Positions 17,749 to 27,232 of a DNA stretch of 38,526 bases are shown here, piece after piece (within the stretch, counting starts at the first letter, position 1; every line of letters begins with the position of its first letter). The notes under the pieces were generated by a model that saw only the letters and a program-made list of their open reading frames with translations, made no database searches and was not told where the DNA came from. The stretch is from Actinomycetota bacterium (GTDB taxonomy: Bacteria > Actinomycetota > Thermoleophilia > Gaiellales > Gaiellaceae). Position numbers and translations under genes: made by a program. Location: positions 1 through 38,526 of the forward strand of contig JACCXC010000111.1 of the NCBI GenBank assembly GCA_013697275.1, written 5' to 3'.

Positions 17749-18648
17749 ATGCCGCCCCGGGACGTCGCAATCATCGGTGCCGAGCTGGATCTTGGTGCCG
17801 GCCGCCGAGGCGTCGACATGGGCCCGTCCGCCATCCGCTATGCGGGTCTAGGCGATCGAATCTCGGCAATCGGCATCACCGTCACCGACCTCGGGAACGT
17901 GGACGCCGCTCTCCCGGAAACGGTCGCCGCAGGCAGCGAGCGAGCTCGCTTCCTCGCGGAGATCAAGGCCGCGTGCGAGCGAATCGCCGACCAGGTGGCA
18001 CGCGCGGCCGACGAAGGGTTGGTTCCCCTCGTGCTCGGCGGAGACCATTCGATCGCGCTTGGCACGGTCGGAGGGATGGCGCACCGCTCGGGGGCCGGCG
18101 GGGCGCTCTGGTTCGACGCGCACGGCGACCTGAACACGCCGGAGACGACGCCGAGCGGCAACGTGCACGGGATGCCGCTGGCGGCGGTGCTCGGGCGGGC
18201 AACCGATGGCTTTCAAAGCGACGCCTGGCCGCTGCCGGCGCTCGACCCCACCCGCGTTTCGCTGATCGGCGTTCGCTCCCTCGACGAGGGGGAGCGGCGG
18301 GTCGTTCGCGAGCTCGGCCTGGCCGTCTTCACGATGAGCGAGATCGACCGGCGCGGCGTCGAGGAGGTTGTGCGGGAGGCGCTGGCGCGGGCCGAGGGAG
18401 CGGCCTTCGTCCACGTGTCGCTCGACATGGACGTGGTCGATCCGGATGTCGCTCCCGGGGTCGGCACGCCCGTGCGGGGCGGGCTTTCGTACCGTGAGGC
18501 GCACCTGGCGATGGAGCTCGTGTCGGAGTCGGGCCTGCTCGACTCCATGGAGATCGTCGAAGTGAACCCGATCCTGGATCGGATGAACGAGACCGCCGCA
18601 CTCGCCGTGGAGCTCGCTGCCAGCGCTCTCGGCGCGCGCATCCTGTGA
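17749..18648 (+). CDS. rocF: Arginase/ureohydrolase
   Basis: GGDHSIALGTVGG; WFDAHGDLNTPETTPSGNVHGMPLAA; HVSLDMDVVDPDVAPGVGTPVRGGLSYREAH. ATG 17749 with TATGGT 7 nt upstream preferred over ATG 17737. Confidence 0.9.
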   Translation: MPPRDVAIIGAELDLGAGRRGVDMGPSAIRYAGLGDRISAIGITVTDLGNVDAALPETVAAGSERARFLAEIKAACERIADQVARAADEGLVPLVLGGDHSIALGTVGGMAHRSGAGGALWFDAHGDLNTPETTPSGNVHGMPLAAVLGRATDGFQSDAWPLPALDPTRVSLIGVRSLDEGERRVVRELGLAVFTMSEIDRRGVEEVVREALARAEGAAFVHVSLDMDVVDPDVAPGVGTPVRGGLSYREAHLAMELVSESGLLDSMEIVEVNPILDRMNETAALAVELAASALGARIL

Positions 18649-18706
18649 CTCCATGGGAGCCCACGCCGGCCGTCCAACCCGTCCAAGGGCGCACTACGCC
18701 CACGCC

Positions 18707-18758
18707 CCACCCAGGGTGGTGGTGAGGCACCCCGGGGTGAGGGGTCCACCCACCACCC
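18707..18758. other. Nested inverted repeats with mutually exclusive pairings
   Basis: CCACCCAGGGTGG (18707-18719); GGGTGGTGG (18714-18722) pairs with CCACCACCC (18750-18758); palindrome CACCCCGGGGTG (18728-18739) inside. Confidence 0.65.
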
Positions 18759-18836
18759 ACCGAAAAGAGTACGCCCGAACCGCCCGCGGCTTCGTGACGG
18801 TTCGAGCCATCCGTGTGCCAATTCCGAGGAGGAACG

Positions 18837-19460
18837 ATGCGCTTCTATCCCGATGTCCCTGCTCAGCGGCTGTCGACCGCTGCGCGCGACCTCGTCGTCC
18901 TCATTCTGCTCGCTCTCTTCGCGTGGCTCGCCGTCGCCGTCCATGATGCCGTGGACGCTCTGGCCGTCCTCGGCGAGGGGGTTGGCGAGGCGGGCGAGTC
19001 CGTCCAGGGCGGGTTCGGGACGGCTGCCGACGCGGTCGACGACGTCCCGGTCGTCGGCGGGACGCTCGCCGACGGCCTGCGTGCTGCAGGCGAGGGGAGC
19101 GGGGGCAACGTCGCGGAGGTCGGCCGCCGTGGCGAGGAGCGCGTGCACGAGCTCGCGAACCTCCTCGGCGTCCTCACCTTCGGGATCCCGGCGACGCTCC
19201 TGCTCGTTCAGGCGCTTCCGCCGCGGATCGCCCAGGTGCGTCAGCTGACAGCAGCGGGGCGAGCGCTTCGCGACGGCGTCCACGCCGTTGAGGGAGCCGA
19301 GCGGACGCGGCTCGTCGCCATGCGCGCGGCCTTCTCGCTCCCCTACGGACAGCTCCTGCGCTTCACACCGGATCCGTTCGGAGACCTGGCGGCCGGCCGC
19401 TACGACGACCTCGTGCGCGCCGCGTACGAAGATGCCGGCCTCCGCTCGGAACGGGCCTGA
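18837..19460 (+). CDS. Uncharacterised membrane protein with two predicted TM helices
   Basis: ATG 18837 preceded by GAGGAGGAACG Shine-Dalgarno; hydrophobic segments LVVLILLALFAWLAVAV and LLGVLTFGIPATLLLVQAL. Confidence 0.75.
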   Translation: MRFYPDVPAQRLSTAARDLVVLILLALFAWLAVAVHDAVDALAVLGEGVGEAGESVQGGFGTAADAVDDVPVVGGTLADGLRAAGEGSGGNVAEVGRRGEERVHELANLLGVLTFGIPATLLLVQALPPRIAQVRQLTAAGRALRDGVHAVEGAERTRLVAMRAAFSLPYGQLLRFTPDPFGDLAAGRYDDLVRAAYEDAGLRSERA

Positions 19461-19463
19461 GTC

Positions 19464-20759
19464 TCAGCGGCTTCGGACGAGCGCGTCGTCGAAGACGATC
19501 TCGCTGTCGCCTGCCACGCTCTGGACGACCACCGCGAGGCCGCGGAACGAGCGCGGCCCGTCGAGGTCGACCGCCGACCCGATCTGGTCGCCGTCCACGG
19601 AGAAGGCAAGCTCGACGCGTCCCTCCCGCGAGCCTGAACAGCCGGCTGCGAGCTCGACCGGCGTCCCCGGCGCTCGGAGCCCGGTCCCGGCTCCCTCCGT
19701 CAGCACGGCGAGCCCGCCGGCCGCGAGCTCCTTTCGGATCGACCAGCGGCCGAGCCGGTCGACGAGAAAGAGGTAGCCGCGCTCGGCGAGCGCGTAGCAG
19801 CCGATGCCGAATGAGCTCGGCCGGCCTGGTCGCTCCGTCGCGGTCATGCTGGCTTCGATCGCCCGCACGGGCCGCTCGGTGAACACGAGGCCGCGCCTGA
19901 TGCTCCCGCTCTGATCCAGGCGCACGCGATAAGCCCCGTCCGTGTACCCGAAGGAGCCGAACCGGGCCCGACCGCTCGGCCAGCCGCTCGCCTCGTCGGA
20001 GAAGTCGTCGCTCAGAAGCGTCCGAGGATTGCCCGTCTCCATGGTGGGCTCTTCCTGGGCGAGCGCCGCCTCGAGGTCGCGTCCCGCGAGGCGGTCGGCC
20101 GCAAGGTCGTCGAAGCGCACCTCGGTGCCGTCGCTCGTGCTCGCGACGTAGAAGCCCAGGTCGCCGAAGGAGGAGGGCCGGTCGGGGTCAGCGGCGGCGA
20201 GGACGATCCGACCGTTGACCGCGAGCACGAGTCGGCCCGCCTCACCCTTCGGCGCCAGGCAGTCGGCCCGAACACGCACGCTTTCGCCCGGTACAAGCGG
20301 CTCGGCCAGGGCCTCGTCGGTCTCGGCAAGCGTCTCGAAGCCACCCACCTCCCGCTTCACCCGCGCGATGAGCGCGAAGCCCGCGGGGCTCACGAGGAAC
20401 AGGTATCCGTCGCCGTTGACGCGCGTCCAGCAGCCGACGCCGTAGACCGCGCGCTCGCTCCCGCTGAGAACGGGCGGGCCCGACTGGAAGGTCGCCTCGG
20501 CCTCGATCCGAACCGCGGGAGTTCTCTCGATCGTCCGATGCGCCGCGACCGGCCGCTCCGAGCGCTTGACGAGGACGCGGTAGCGGCCTTCGACACAGCC
20601 GAGCACGGCTGCGGCGCTACTTGCCTGCGCCCACCGGCACTGTCCTCCGAAGTCGTCGCGAAGCGGAAGCTCGGCCGCATCGCCCCCGACCGGGCCGCAG
20701 CCCGCGAGGATTGCGAGCGAGGCGCCGGTCGCAGCCAGCCACGCCGCCGCACGGGTCAC
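19464..20759 (-). CDS. Secreted lipoprotein with two homologous concanavalin-like/LamG-like modules
   Basis: Lipobox LAILAGC; repeat cores GVGCWTRVNGDGYLFLVSPAGFALIARV and GIGCYALAERGYLFLVDRLGRWSIRKE, each ending EVRFDDL/EIVFDDA. Confidence 0.75.
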   Translation of the reverse strand: MTRAAAWLAATGASLAILAGCGPVGGDAAELPLRDDFGGQCRWAQASSAAAVLGCVEGRYRVLVKRSERPVAAHRTIERTPAVRIEAEATFQSGPPVLSGSERAVYGVGCWTRVNGDGYLFLVSPAGFALIARVKREVGGFETLAETDEALAEPLVPGESVRVRADCLAPKGEAGRLVLAVNGRIVLAAADPDRPSSFGDLGFYVASTSDGTEVRFDDLAADRLAGRDLEAALAQEEPTMETGNPRTLLSDDFSDEASGWPSGRARFGSFGYTDGAYRVRLDQSGSIRRGLVFTERPVRAIEASMTATERPGRPSSFGIGCYALAERGYLFLVDRLGRWSIRKELAAGGLAVLTEGAGTGLRAPGTPVELAAGCSGSREGRVELAFSVDGDQIGSAVDLDGPRSFRGLAVVVQSVAGDSEIVFDDALVRSR

Positions 20760-22024
20760 CCGTCGTCCTGCGCGCGCTCCTCGCCCGCCCCCGACGGCTC
20801 GTAGTACGTACGGCCCTGCAGCTCCTCCGGGAGGTAGTCGACCCCGTAGCCCGCTGGATTGCTCGGGGGATAGAGGTAGCCCTCGCCGTGGCCGAGCTTC
20901 TTCGCCCCGCGATAGTGCGCGTCGCGGAGGATCTTCGGCGGCCGGATCGTTCCGTGCTCCTTCACGTCGCGGGTGGCCGCTCCGAGGGCGCTGAGAACGG
21001 CATTCGACTTCGGCGCCCGCGCGAGGTAGATGGTCGCGTGCGCGAGGTTCAGCCGGGCTTCCGGGAGCCCGACGTGCTCGAGCGCGTGCGCGGCGGCCGT
21101 CGCCACGAGCAGGGCGCGCGAGTCGGCCATTCCGATGTCCTCCGAGGCGTGGACGATCAGTCTCCGCGCGACGTAGCGCGGGTCCTCGCCGCTCTCGAGC
21201 ATCGCCGCGAGGTAGTAGAGCGCTGCGTCGGGATCGGAGCCTCGGATCGCCTTGATGAACGCGGAGATGAAGTCGTAGTGCGCGTCGCCGTGCTTGTCGT
21301 AGACGAGTGGACGCTTGCGGGCGGCGTCCTCGACATGGCGCTCCTCGAGCTCGCCTCCCTCCGCGCGCGCAGTCGACCAGGCGAACTCGAGCGTGTTCAG
21401 CGCGGCCCGCCCGTCGCCACCGGCCTTCTGGGCGATCAGCCGCACGAGCGGCTCGGGGACGTCCGCGGCGATCTCCTCGGCACCGCGCTGGACGATCGTC
21501 GCGACGTCAGACTCGTCGAGCGGCTCGAGCTCATAGATCTGGCAGCGCGAGAGAAGGGCGGAGTTGACCTCGAAGTAGGGGTTCTCGGTCGTCGCCCCGA
21601 TCAGCGTCACGAGCCCGGTTTCGACCGCCGGGAGGAGCGCGTCCTGCTGGGCCTTGTTGAAGCGGTGGATCTCGTCCAGGAAGAGGATCGTGCGCTGGCT
21701 CGACGTTCCGAGCCGCTCCTTTGCACGGGCGAGCACGCCCCGGACGTCCGCCACTGACGCGGAGACGGCCGAGAGCTCCTCGAAAGCGGCCCCGGTAGTG
21801 TGGGCGACGATCCGCGCAAGGGTCGTCTTCCCGCTCCCCGGCGGGCCGTAGAAGATCGCCGAGCCGACGCGGTCCTCGGCGATCGCAAGCGCGAGCGCTG
21901 ATCGGGGCCCCACGACCTGCTCCTGGCCCACGAAGTCCGCGAGCGCTGCCGGGCGCATCCGGACGGCGAGGGGCGCGACGTCACCCAGCTGCTTGTCCGC
22001 GGCGTCCGAGAAGAGATCGGCCAT
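20756..22024 (-). CDS. rarA: Replication-associated recombination protein A (AAA ATPase)
   Basis: [75 protein letters not shown]. Confidence 0.95.
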   Translation of the reverse strand: MADLFSDAADKQLGDVAPLAVRMRPAALADFVGQEQVVGPRSALALAIAEDRVGSAIFYGPPGSGKTTLARIVAHTTGAAFEELSAVSASVADVRGVLARAKERLGTSSQRTILFLDEIHRFNKAQQDALLPAVETGLVTLIGATTENPYFEVNSALLSRCQIYELEPLDESDVATIVQRGAEEIAADVPEPLVRLIAQKAGGDGRAALNTLEFAWSTARAEGGELEERHVEDAARKRPLVYDKHGDAHYDFISAFIKAIRGSDPDAALYYLAAMLESGEDPRYVARRLIVHASEDIGMADSRALLVATAAAHALEHVGLPEARLNLAHATIYLARAPKSNAVLSALGAATRDVKEHGTIRPPKILRDAHYRGAKKLGHGEGYLYPPSNPAGYGVDYLPEELQGRTYYEPSGAGEERAQDDG

Positions 22025-22030
22025 GCCGAA

Positions 22031-22038
22031 AGTATGCT
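22031..22038. promoter_or_regulatory. Candidate symmetric bidirectional -10 element
   Basis: AGTATGCT contains TATGCT on + (6 nt before GTG 22045) and CATACT on - (6 nt before ATG 22024). Confidence 0.55.
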
Positions 22039-22044
22039 CCGGCG

Positions 22045-23343
22045 GTGGCGGGAACAGCGCTTCGGGACGAGGCTTCGGAGCTCCTCCGGGAGCTGATCCG
22101 CCTCGACACCGTCAACCCGCCGGGCAACGAGACGCGTGCCGCAGACCTGCTGCGCGACTACCTGGAGGAGGCGGGGCTCGAGTGCGAGACCTACGCCAAG
22201 GTGCCCGCGCGCGCCAACTTGGTCGCGCGCCTTCCAGGTGGCGACGGGCGCCGGCTCCTCCTGCTCGGCCACACGGACACGGTGCTCGCCGACCCCGACG
22301 AGTGGTCGGTCGATCCGTGGTCCGGCGAGGTGCGCGACGGCGCAATCTGGGGGCGAGGCGCGCTCGACATGAAGAGCCAAGTCGCAGCGAACGCGGTCGC
22401 GATCGCAACGCTGGCGCGCGAAGGCTTCCGGCCGAGCGGCGACCTCATCTTCGCGGCGACGGCCGACGAGGAGGTGGGGACGAGCGACTTCGGGCTCTCC
22501 TGGCTCTGTCGCGAACACCCCGAGGCCGTCCGCGCCGAGTTCTGCGTGAACGAGGGGGGCGGCGACCGGATGATCGTCGGTGGCCGGCCCGTCTACCTCT
22601 GCGCCGTCGCCGAGAAGATGAGCTCGCCGTTCGTCCTTCGGGTTCGCGGCCGAAGCGGGCACGCGTCCATGCCGGGGATCGCCGACAACGCGCTCGCCCG
22701 GGCGGCGCGACTCCTCGTGCGGCTCGCAGAGCACGAGCCCGAGCCGCGCCTCCTGCCCGAGACCGAGGCGTTCTTCTCCACGGTCTTCGGGCACGTGCCC
22801 GGCCCGGACGAGCTCGGCTCCGAGCTCCGCGCCCTCGAGCCCGCTCTGGCCGGCATGGTCGAGCCGATGCTCGCGCTGACCATCTCGCCCACCATGGTGG
22901 AGGCCTCGCGCAAGAGGAACGTGATCCCGGCGGTCTGCGACGTCACGTGCGACTGTCGCCTTCTTCCGGGACAAACCCAGGCGGAGGCCGAAGCGACGAT
23001 CCGGGCTTGCCTCGGCGAGGACGAGTACGAGCTGCACTGGATCGAGGGCGTCGGGGGAACTCGCTCCTCTCCTCATACGCCGCTCTGGGAGGCGCTCGAG
23101 CGCGCGATCGGCCGGGAAGAGCCAGGCGCGGCGGTCGTCCCCGTCATCCTGCCGGGCTTCACCGACAGCCACTACCTGCGTGAGGTCTTCGGGACTGTCG
23201 CGTACGGCTTCTTCCCCATGCGAACGATGACCGCCGAGCTTGCCGCGCGGCTCGTCCACTCGGCGGACGAGCGGATCCCGGTCGACGACGTCGAGCTCGG
23301 CACGCGGTTCCTGACTCGGCTCGTCCGCGACCTGCTCGGGTAA
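22045..23343 (+). CDS. M20-family metallopeptidase (ArgE/DapE-like)
   Basis: LLLLGHTDTVLADPDEW; GRGALDMKSQVAANAVA; ADEEVGTSDFG; GRSGHASMP. Confidence 0.92.
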   Translation: MAGTALRDEASELLRELIRLDTVNPPGNETRAADLLRDYLEEAGLECETYAKVPARANLVARLPGGDGRRLLLLGHTDTVLADPDEWSVDPWSGEVRDGAIWGRGALDMKSQVAANAVAIATLAREGFRPSGDLIFAATADEEVGTSDFGLSWLCREHPEAVRAEFCVNEGGGDRMIVGGRPVYLCAVAEKMSSPFVLRVRGRSGHASMPGIADNALARAARLLVRLAEHEPEPRLLPETEAFFSTVFGHVPGPDELGSELRALEPALAGMVEPMLALTISPTMVEASRKRNVIPAVCDVTCDCRLLPGQTQAEAEATIRACLGEDEYELHWIEGVGGTRSSPHTPLWEALERAIGREEPGAAVVPVILPGFTDSHYLREVFGTVAYGFFPMRTMTAELAARLVHSADERIPVDDVELGTRFLTRLVRDLLG

Positions 23344-23382
23344 CGGCCTGCGGCCCCGCGTCGGGTCCGTACACTCGGCGGC

Positions 23383-24198
23383 ATGCCCGATCGGATTCGC
23401 CTCGGAGGGATGGCGCTCGAGAACGGCGTGCTCGTGCACGGCCCGCGCCATTGGGCCTGCGCCGTTCGCGATGAGGGAGGCTCGGTCAAGGTTGCGTCCG
23501 GGCCCAAGCCGCTCGTCTCCGCGGACGTCAAGAGCAGCCTCGCGCGCGGGCCACTGAAGCTGGCGGAGATCTTCGCGCTGCTGCCGGTCGTGCGAAAGCG
23601 CCTGCCCGAGGCGCGCCTCCCGTACGAGCGGCGAGGCGTTCTCGCCGCGCTTGCGGGCGGCGCCCTCGCCACACGAGGGATCCGGGCGACCCGGCTCGCG
23701 GCACCCGTTCAGGAGGCCGTTGCCGCCCTCGTCTCCCTCGCGCCCGCGCTCTACGCGCTCAAGGGCTCGACACTCGCCGAGTACCACGGGGCCGAGCACA
23801 TCTCGATCGGCACGTACGAACACGGAGCACCGCGCTCGCGTGAGCACGAGCGCTGCGGCTCGCATCTCGTCGGCCCGCTGCTCTTCACCTCGGCAGCCGG
23901 GAGCCTGGTCGCGCGCGCGGCCCCCCCGCATATGCGCCTGCTCGCCCGCGTGACCGCCGCCGTCGGCGCGATGGCCGCCTCGACCGAGGTCTTCTCGTGG
24001 ATGGTCAAGAACGAGAGCCACCCGCTCGCGCGCGCGCTCGCCCGGCCCGGCCACGAGTTGCAGCAGCGCATCCTCACCGCCGAGCCGACGCCCGCGCAGC
24101 TCGAGGTCGCGCGGACGGCCCTCCAGGAATGCCTGCGCCTAGAATCGACCGGAGATGGCGGTCGAGGCGATGACACGGAGGACGCGCCTCCCACCTGA
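23383..24198 (+). CDS. DUF1385-family membrane protein
   Basis: LGGMALENGVLVHGPRHWACAVRDEGG…EYHGAEHISIGTYEHG…EHERCGSHLVGPLL. ATG 23383 with TACACT 7 nt upstream. Confidence 0.82.
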   Translation: MPDRIRLGGMALENGVLVHGPRHWACAVRDEGGSVKVASGPKPLVSADVKSSLARGPLKLAEIFALLPVVRKRLPEARLPYERRGVLAALAGGALATRGIRATRLAAPVQEAVAALVSLAPALYALKGSTLAEYHGAEHISIGTYEHGAPRSREHERCGSHLVGPLLFTSAAGSLVARAAPPHMRLLARVTAAVGAMAASTEVFSWMVKNESHPLARALARPGHELQQRILTAEPTPAQLEVARTALQECLRLESTGDGGRGDDTEDAPPT

Positions 24199-25228
24199 GA
24201 TCTTCGACCTCCCGGTCGAGAAGATGCGGGAGGGCTACTACACGGACGCTTACTTCAACCAGGCCCGCGACGTGCTCCTGGAGGACGGCCGCCATCCGCG
24301 GGTTGTCATGCAGGTCTTCCAGAAGCAGCAAGCGGTGCTCGGCGGCATGGACGAGGCGATCGCGATCCTCAAGCTCTGTTCGGACGACTGGGAGGAGCTG
24401 ACGGTTCACGCCCTGTACGACGGGGACGAGCTTTCTCCCTACGAGACCGCGATGACGATCGAGGGCGACTACACGCTCTTCGCGCATCTCGAAACGGTCT
24501 ACCTCGGCGTCCTCGCGCGCCGCACGCTGGTCTCGACCAACGTGCGGCGGGTCGTCGAGGCCGCGAACGGCAAGCCGATTCTCTTCTTCCCTGCGCGGCA
24601 CGACCACCATCGCGTCCAGACGGGGGACGGGTACGCGGCGCACATCGCCGGGGCGATCGGGGTCTCGACCGATGCGCAGGCCTCATGGTGGGGTGGCAAG
24701 GGGATCGGCACGATCCCACATGCGCTCATCTCGGCCTACGGAGGCAACACCGTCCTCGCCGCCTCCAAGTTCGCCGAGCACGGCGACCCGGAGGCCAACC
24801 TCGTCGTCCTCGTCGACTTCGAGAACGACTCGGTCCGTACGGCGCTCGAAGTCGCACGCGCGCTCGGCGACCGGCTCTGGGGTGTCCGGCTCGATACCTC
24901 GCGCACGCTCGTCGACCGCTCGCTCTGGAGTGAGATGGGCTACTTCGACCCGCGCGGGGTCAACTCGCGGCTGGTCGAGAAAGTCCGTGGGGCACTCGAC
25001 TCCGAGGGGTTCGAGCGTGTGAAGATCGTCGTCTCGGGCGGGTTCGACGCCGAGCGGATTCGACAGTTCGAGGAGAAAGGCGTCCCTGTGGACTCGTACG
25101 GCGTCGGGTCCTCGCTCCTCCGGGGGGACAACGATTTCACCGGCGACGTCGTGCTGACCGACGGCCGCCCCTCGGCGAAGGTGGGTCGGCGCTTCGTCCC
25201 AAACGAGCGGCTGGAGCTCGTCCAATGA
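24155..25228 (+). CDS. Nicotinate phosphoribosyltransferase-like protein (alternative start 24170)
   Basis: YYTDAYFNQARDVLLEDGRHPRVVMQVFQKQQAVLGGMDEA; FFPARHDHHRVQTGDGYA; VVSGGFDAERIRQFE; VDSYGVGSSLL. Confidence 0.88.
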   Translation: MAVEAMTRRTRLPPEIFDLPVEKMREGYYTDAYFNQARDVLLEDGRHPRVVMQVFQKQQAVLGGMDEAIAILKLCSDDWEELTVHALYDGDELSPYETAMTIEGDYTLFAHLETVYLGVLARRTLVSTNVRRVVEAANGKPILFFPARHDHHRVQTGDGYAAHIAGAIGVSTDAQASWWGGKGIGTIPHALISAYGGNTVLAASKFAEHGDPEANLVVLVDFENDSVRTALEVARALGDRLWGVRLDTSRTLVDRSLWSEMGYFDPRGVNSRLVEKVRGALDSEGFERVKIVVSGGFDAERIRQFEEKGVPVDSYGVGSSLLRGDNDFTGDVVLTDGRPSAKVGRRFVPNERLELVQ

Positions 25229-25275
25229 CCCAGCGGGCGCTTTAGGCCGCCGCGGCGCCGGCCGATGAGTCGGCG

Positions 25276-26799
25276 ATGGACTACTTCGGCGACTGGCTCG
25301 GCACGCTCGGCGAGTACGCCCTCACCTGGCTCCCGCTCTTCTTCCTCGGCGCGATCGTTTACCTGGTCTGGCGCTCCCTCGCGCTCATGCCGCGTGTGAA
25401 GCCGACCGAGGTCGAGCCCGACTCCAAGTCGTCGGTCACCTGGGAGGACATCGCGGGCGTCGACGAGGCGGCCGCGGAGCTCCAGGAGGTGGTCGACTTT
25501 CTCCAGCACCCACAGCGCTTCGCCAAGCTCGGCGCGCGCGTGCCGAAGGGCATCCTCCTCTACGGCCCGCCCGGAACCGGGAAGACCCTGCTCGCGAAGG
25601 CGGTCGCTCACGCGTCGGGCGCGAAGTTCTACTCGCAGAGCGCCTCAGCCTTCGTGGAGATGTTCGCCGGTCTCGGCGCGGCGCGAATCCGCAAGCTCTT
25701 CGAGAAGGCCCGCAAGAACGCTCCAGCGATCGTCTTCATCGATGAGCTCGACGCCGTCGGGATGCGCCGCTCCGGAAACGGCTTCAACCGGGAGCACGAC
25801 CAGACGCTGAACCAGCTCCTTGTCGAGCTGGACGGCTTCAAGAATCCTGACCAAGTAGTCCTCATCGCCGCATCGAACCGGCTCGAGGATCTCGACCCCG
25901 CCCTTCTTCGGCCGGGGCGCTTCGATCGCCAGCTTCTCGTCTCGCCGCCCGACTTCGCCGGCCGCGAGGCGATCCTGCGCGTCCACACCCGCGGGAAGCC
26001 GCTCGCCGCCGACGTCGACATCGAGCTGATCGCGCGCCACACCGCCGGGCTGACCGGGGCCGACCTCGCAAACATCTGCAACGAGGCGGCGATCTTCGCG
26101 GGGCGCGCCGAGCAGCAGTACATTCGCCACGGCGACTTCGAAGCTGCGATGGAGCGGATCGTCGCCGGACTCCAGCAGCGGCGCGTCGTCACCGAGAAGG
26201 AGAAGCGGATCCTCGCCTACCACGAGTCGGGCCACGCGCTCATGGCCCATCTGGTGGGCGACCCGCAGCCGGTTCAGAAGGTCACGATCGTTTCCCGAGG
26301 GTCTGCCCTCGGCTACACGCTGCACACGCCTCAGGAGGATCGCTACCTCCACACGAAGGAGGAGTTCGTCGACCTGATGAAGGTGATGCTCGCGGGCCGG
26401 GCAGCGGAGCAGATCGTGTTCGGGGCTGTCACCAACGGCGCGGCAAACGACCTCGAGCGGGTCACGGATCTTGCGCGCCGGATGGTCTTCGAGTTCGGGA
26501 TGAGTGACGAGGTCGCTTCGCGCACCATGCGTGCGGACAACTACGCGCTCTCCGAGCACACGAAGCGCATGCGCGACGAGCAGCAGGCCCGCCTCACGGA
26601 CGAGGCGTACGCCCAGGCGCTCAAGTTCCTCGGGAAGCACCGCGCCTCGCTCGACCGCGTGGCGGCCGCGCTCCTCGAGAAGGAGACCCTCCACCGTCCG
26701 GAGCTCGAGCATCTGCTCGCCGGCGTCGAGCCCGAGTCGAACTCCTCCGAGTCGGTCGGGGTGGCCCAGATCGTCTCGCTTCCCGTCGACCCCTCGTAG
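25276..26799 (+). CDS. FtsH-like AAA+ zinc metalloprotease, short form
   Basis: VTWEDIAGVDEAAAELQEVV; GPPGTGKT; FIDELDAVG; LLRPGRFDRQLLV; HESGH zinc motif; one N-terminal TM. Confidence 0.92.
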   Translation: MDYFGDWLGTLGEYALTWLPLFFLGAIVYLVWRSLALMPRVKPTEVEPDSKSSVTWEDIAGVDEAAAELQEVVDFLQHPQRFAKLGARVPKGILLYGPPGTGKTLLAKAVAHASGAKFYSQSASAFVEMFAGLGAARIRKLFEKARKNAPAIVFIDELDAVGMRRSGNGFNREHDQTLNQLLVELDGFKNPDQVVLIAASNRLEDLDPALLRPGRFDRQLLVSPPDFAGREAILRVHTRGKPLAADVDIELIARHTAGLTGADLANICNEAAIFAGRAEQQYIRHGDFEAAMERIVAGLQQRRVVTEKEKRILAYHESGHALMAHLVGDPQPVQKVTIVSRGSALGYTLHTPQEDRYLHTKEEFVDLMKVMLAGRAAEQIVFGAVTNGAANDLERVTDLARRMVFEFGMSDEVASRTMRADNYALSEHTKRMRDEQQARLTDEAYAQALKFLGKHRASLDRVAAALLEKETLHRPELEHLLAGVEPESNSSESVGVAQIVSLPVDPS

Positions 26800-26830
26800 C
26801 GACCCGCGGCGAACGGTACGATCGGCCCCC

Positions 26831-27232
26831 GTGGACGTGCGGGGCGTGCATCACGTGGCGCTTGCTGTCGAGGATCTCGACCAGGCGATCGACACCTACG
26901 TGCGCTTTTTCGGCGCCGAGGTCGAAGAGAGAGCCCGGATCGAGGAGCAGGGAGTCGACGCGGTCTACCTGCGCGTCGGCGAGGGGCGCCTCGAGCTCGT
27001 TTCGCCACTCGACCCCGATACGCCGGTCGGACGGTTCCTCGCGCGTCGCGGCCCCGGGATGCACCACGTCGCGTTCGAGGTCGATGACGTCGGGGAAGCG
27101 GTCGCGATGCTCAACCGCTCCGGTGCGAACGTGCTCGAGCCGGCGCCCCGCCGGGGCTTCGGCGGCCACCAGGTCGCCTTCGTCCATCCGGAGTCGCTCC
27201 GCGGAGTCCTGGCCGAGGTGGTCGGTGGCTGA
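26831..27232 (+). CDS. mce: Methylmalonyl-CoA epimerase (VOC family)
   Basis: VHHVALAVEDLDQAIDTYVRFFGAEV; GPGMHHVAFEVDDVGEAVAML; HPESLRGVLAEVV. GTG 26831 with TACGAT 8 nt upstream. Confidence 0.88.
   Translation: MDVRGVHHVALAVEDLDQAIDTYVRFFGAEVEERARIEEQGVDAVYLRVGEGRLELVSPLDPDTPVGRFLARRGPGMHHVAFEVDDVGEAVAMLNRSGANVLEPAPRRGFGGHQVAFVHPESLRGVLAEVVGG

Noticed and set aside
21607-24054. 815-aa minus-strand ORF
   Set aside because: Antisense to M20 and DUF1385 genes and out of frame with rarA; low-complexity R/G/E/A-rich translation typical of shadow ORFs in high-GC DNA.
24155-24198. Long overlap of DUF1385 and nicotinate phosphoribosyltransferase as a gene fusion
   Set aside because: Different frames; explained by choosing start 24170 or by ordinary translational coupling.
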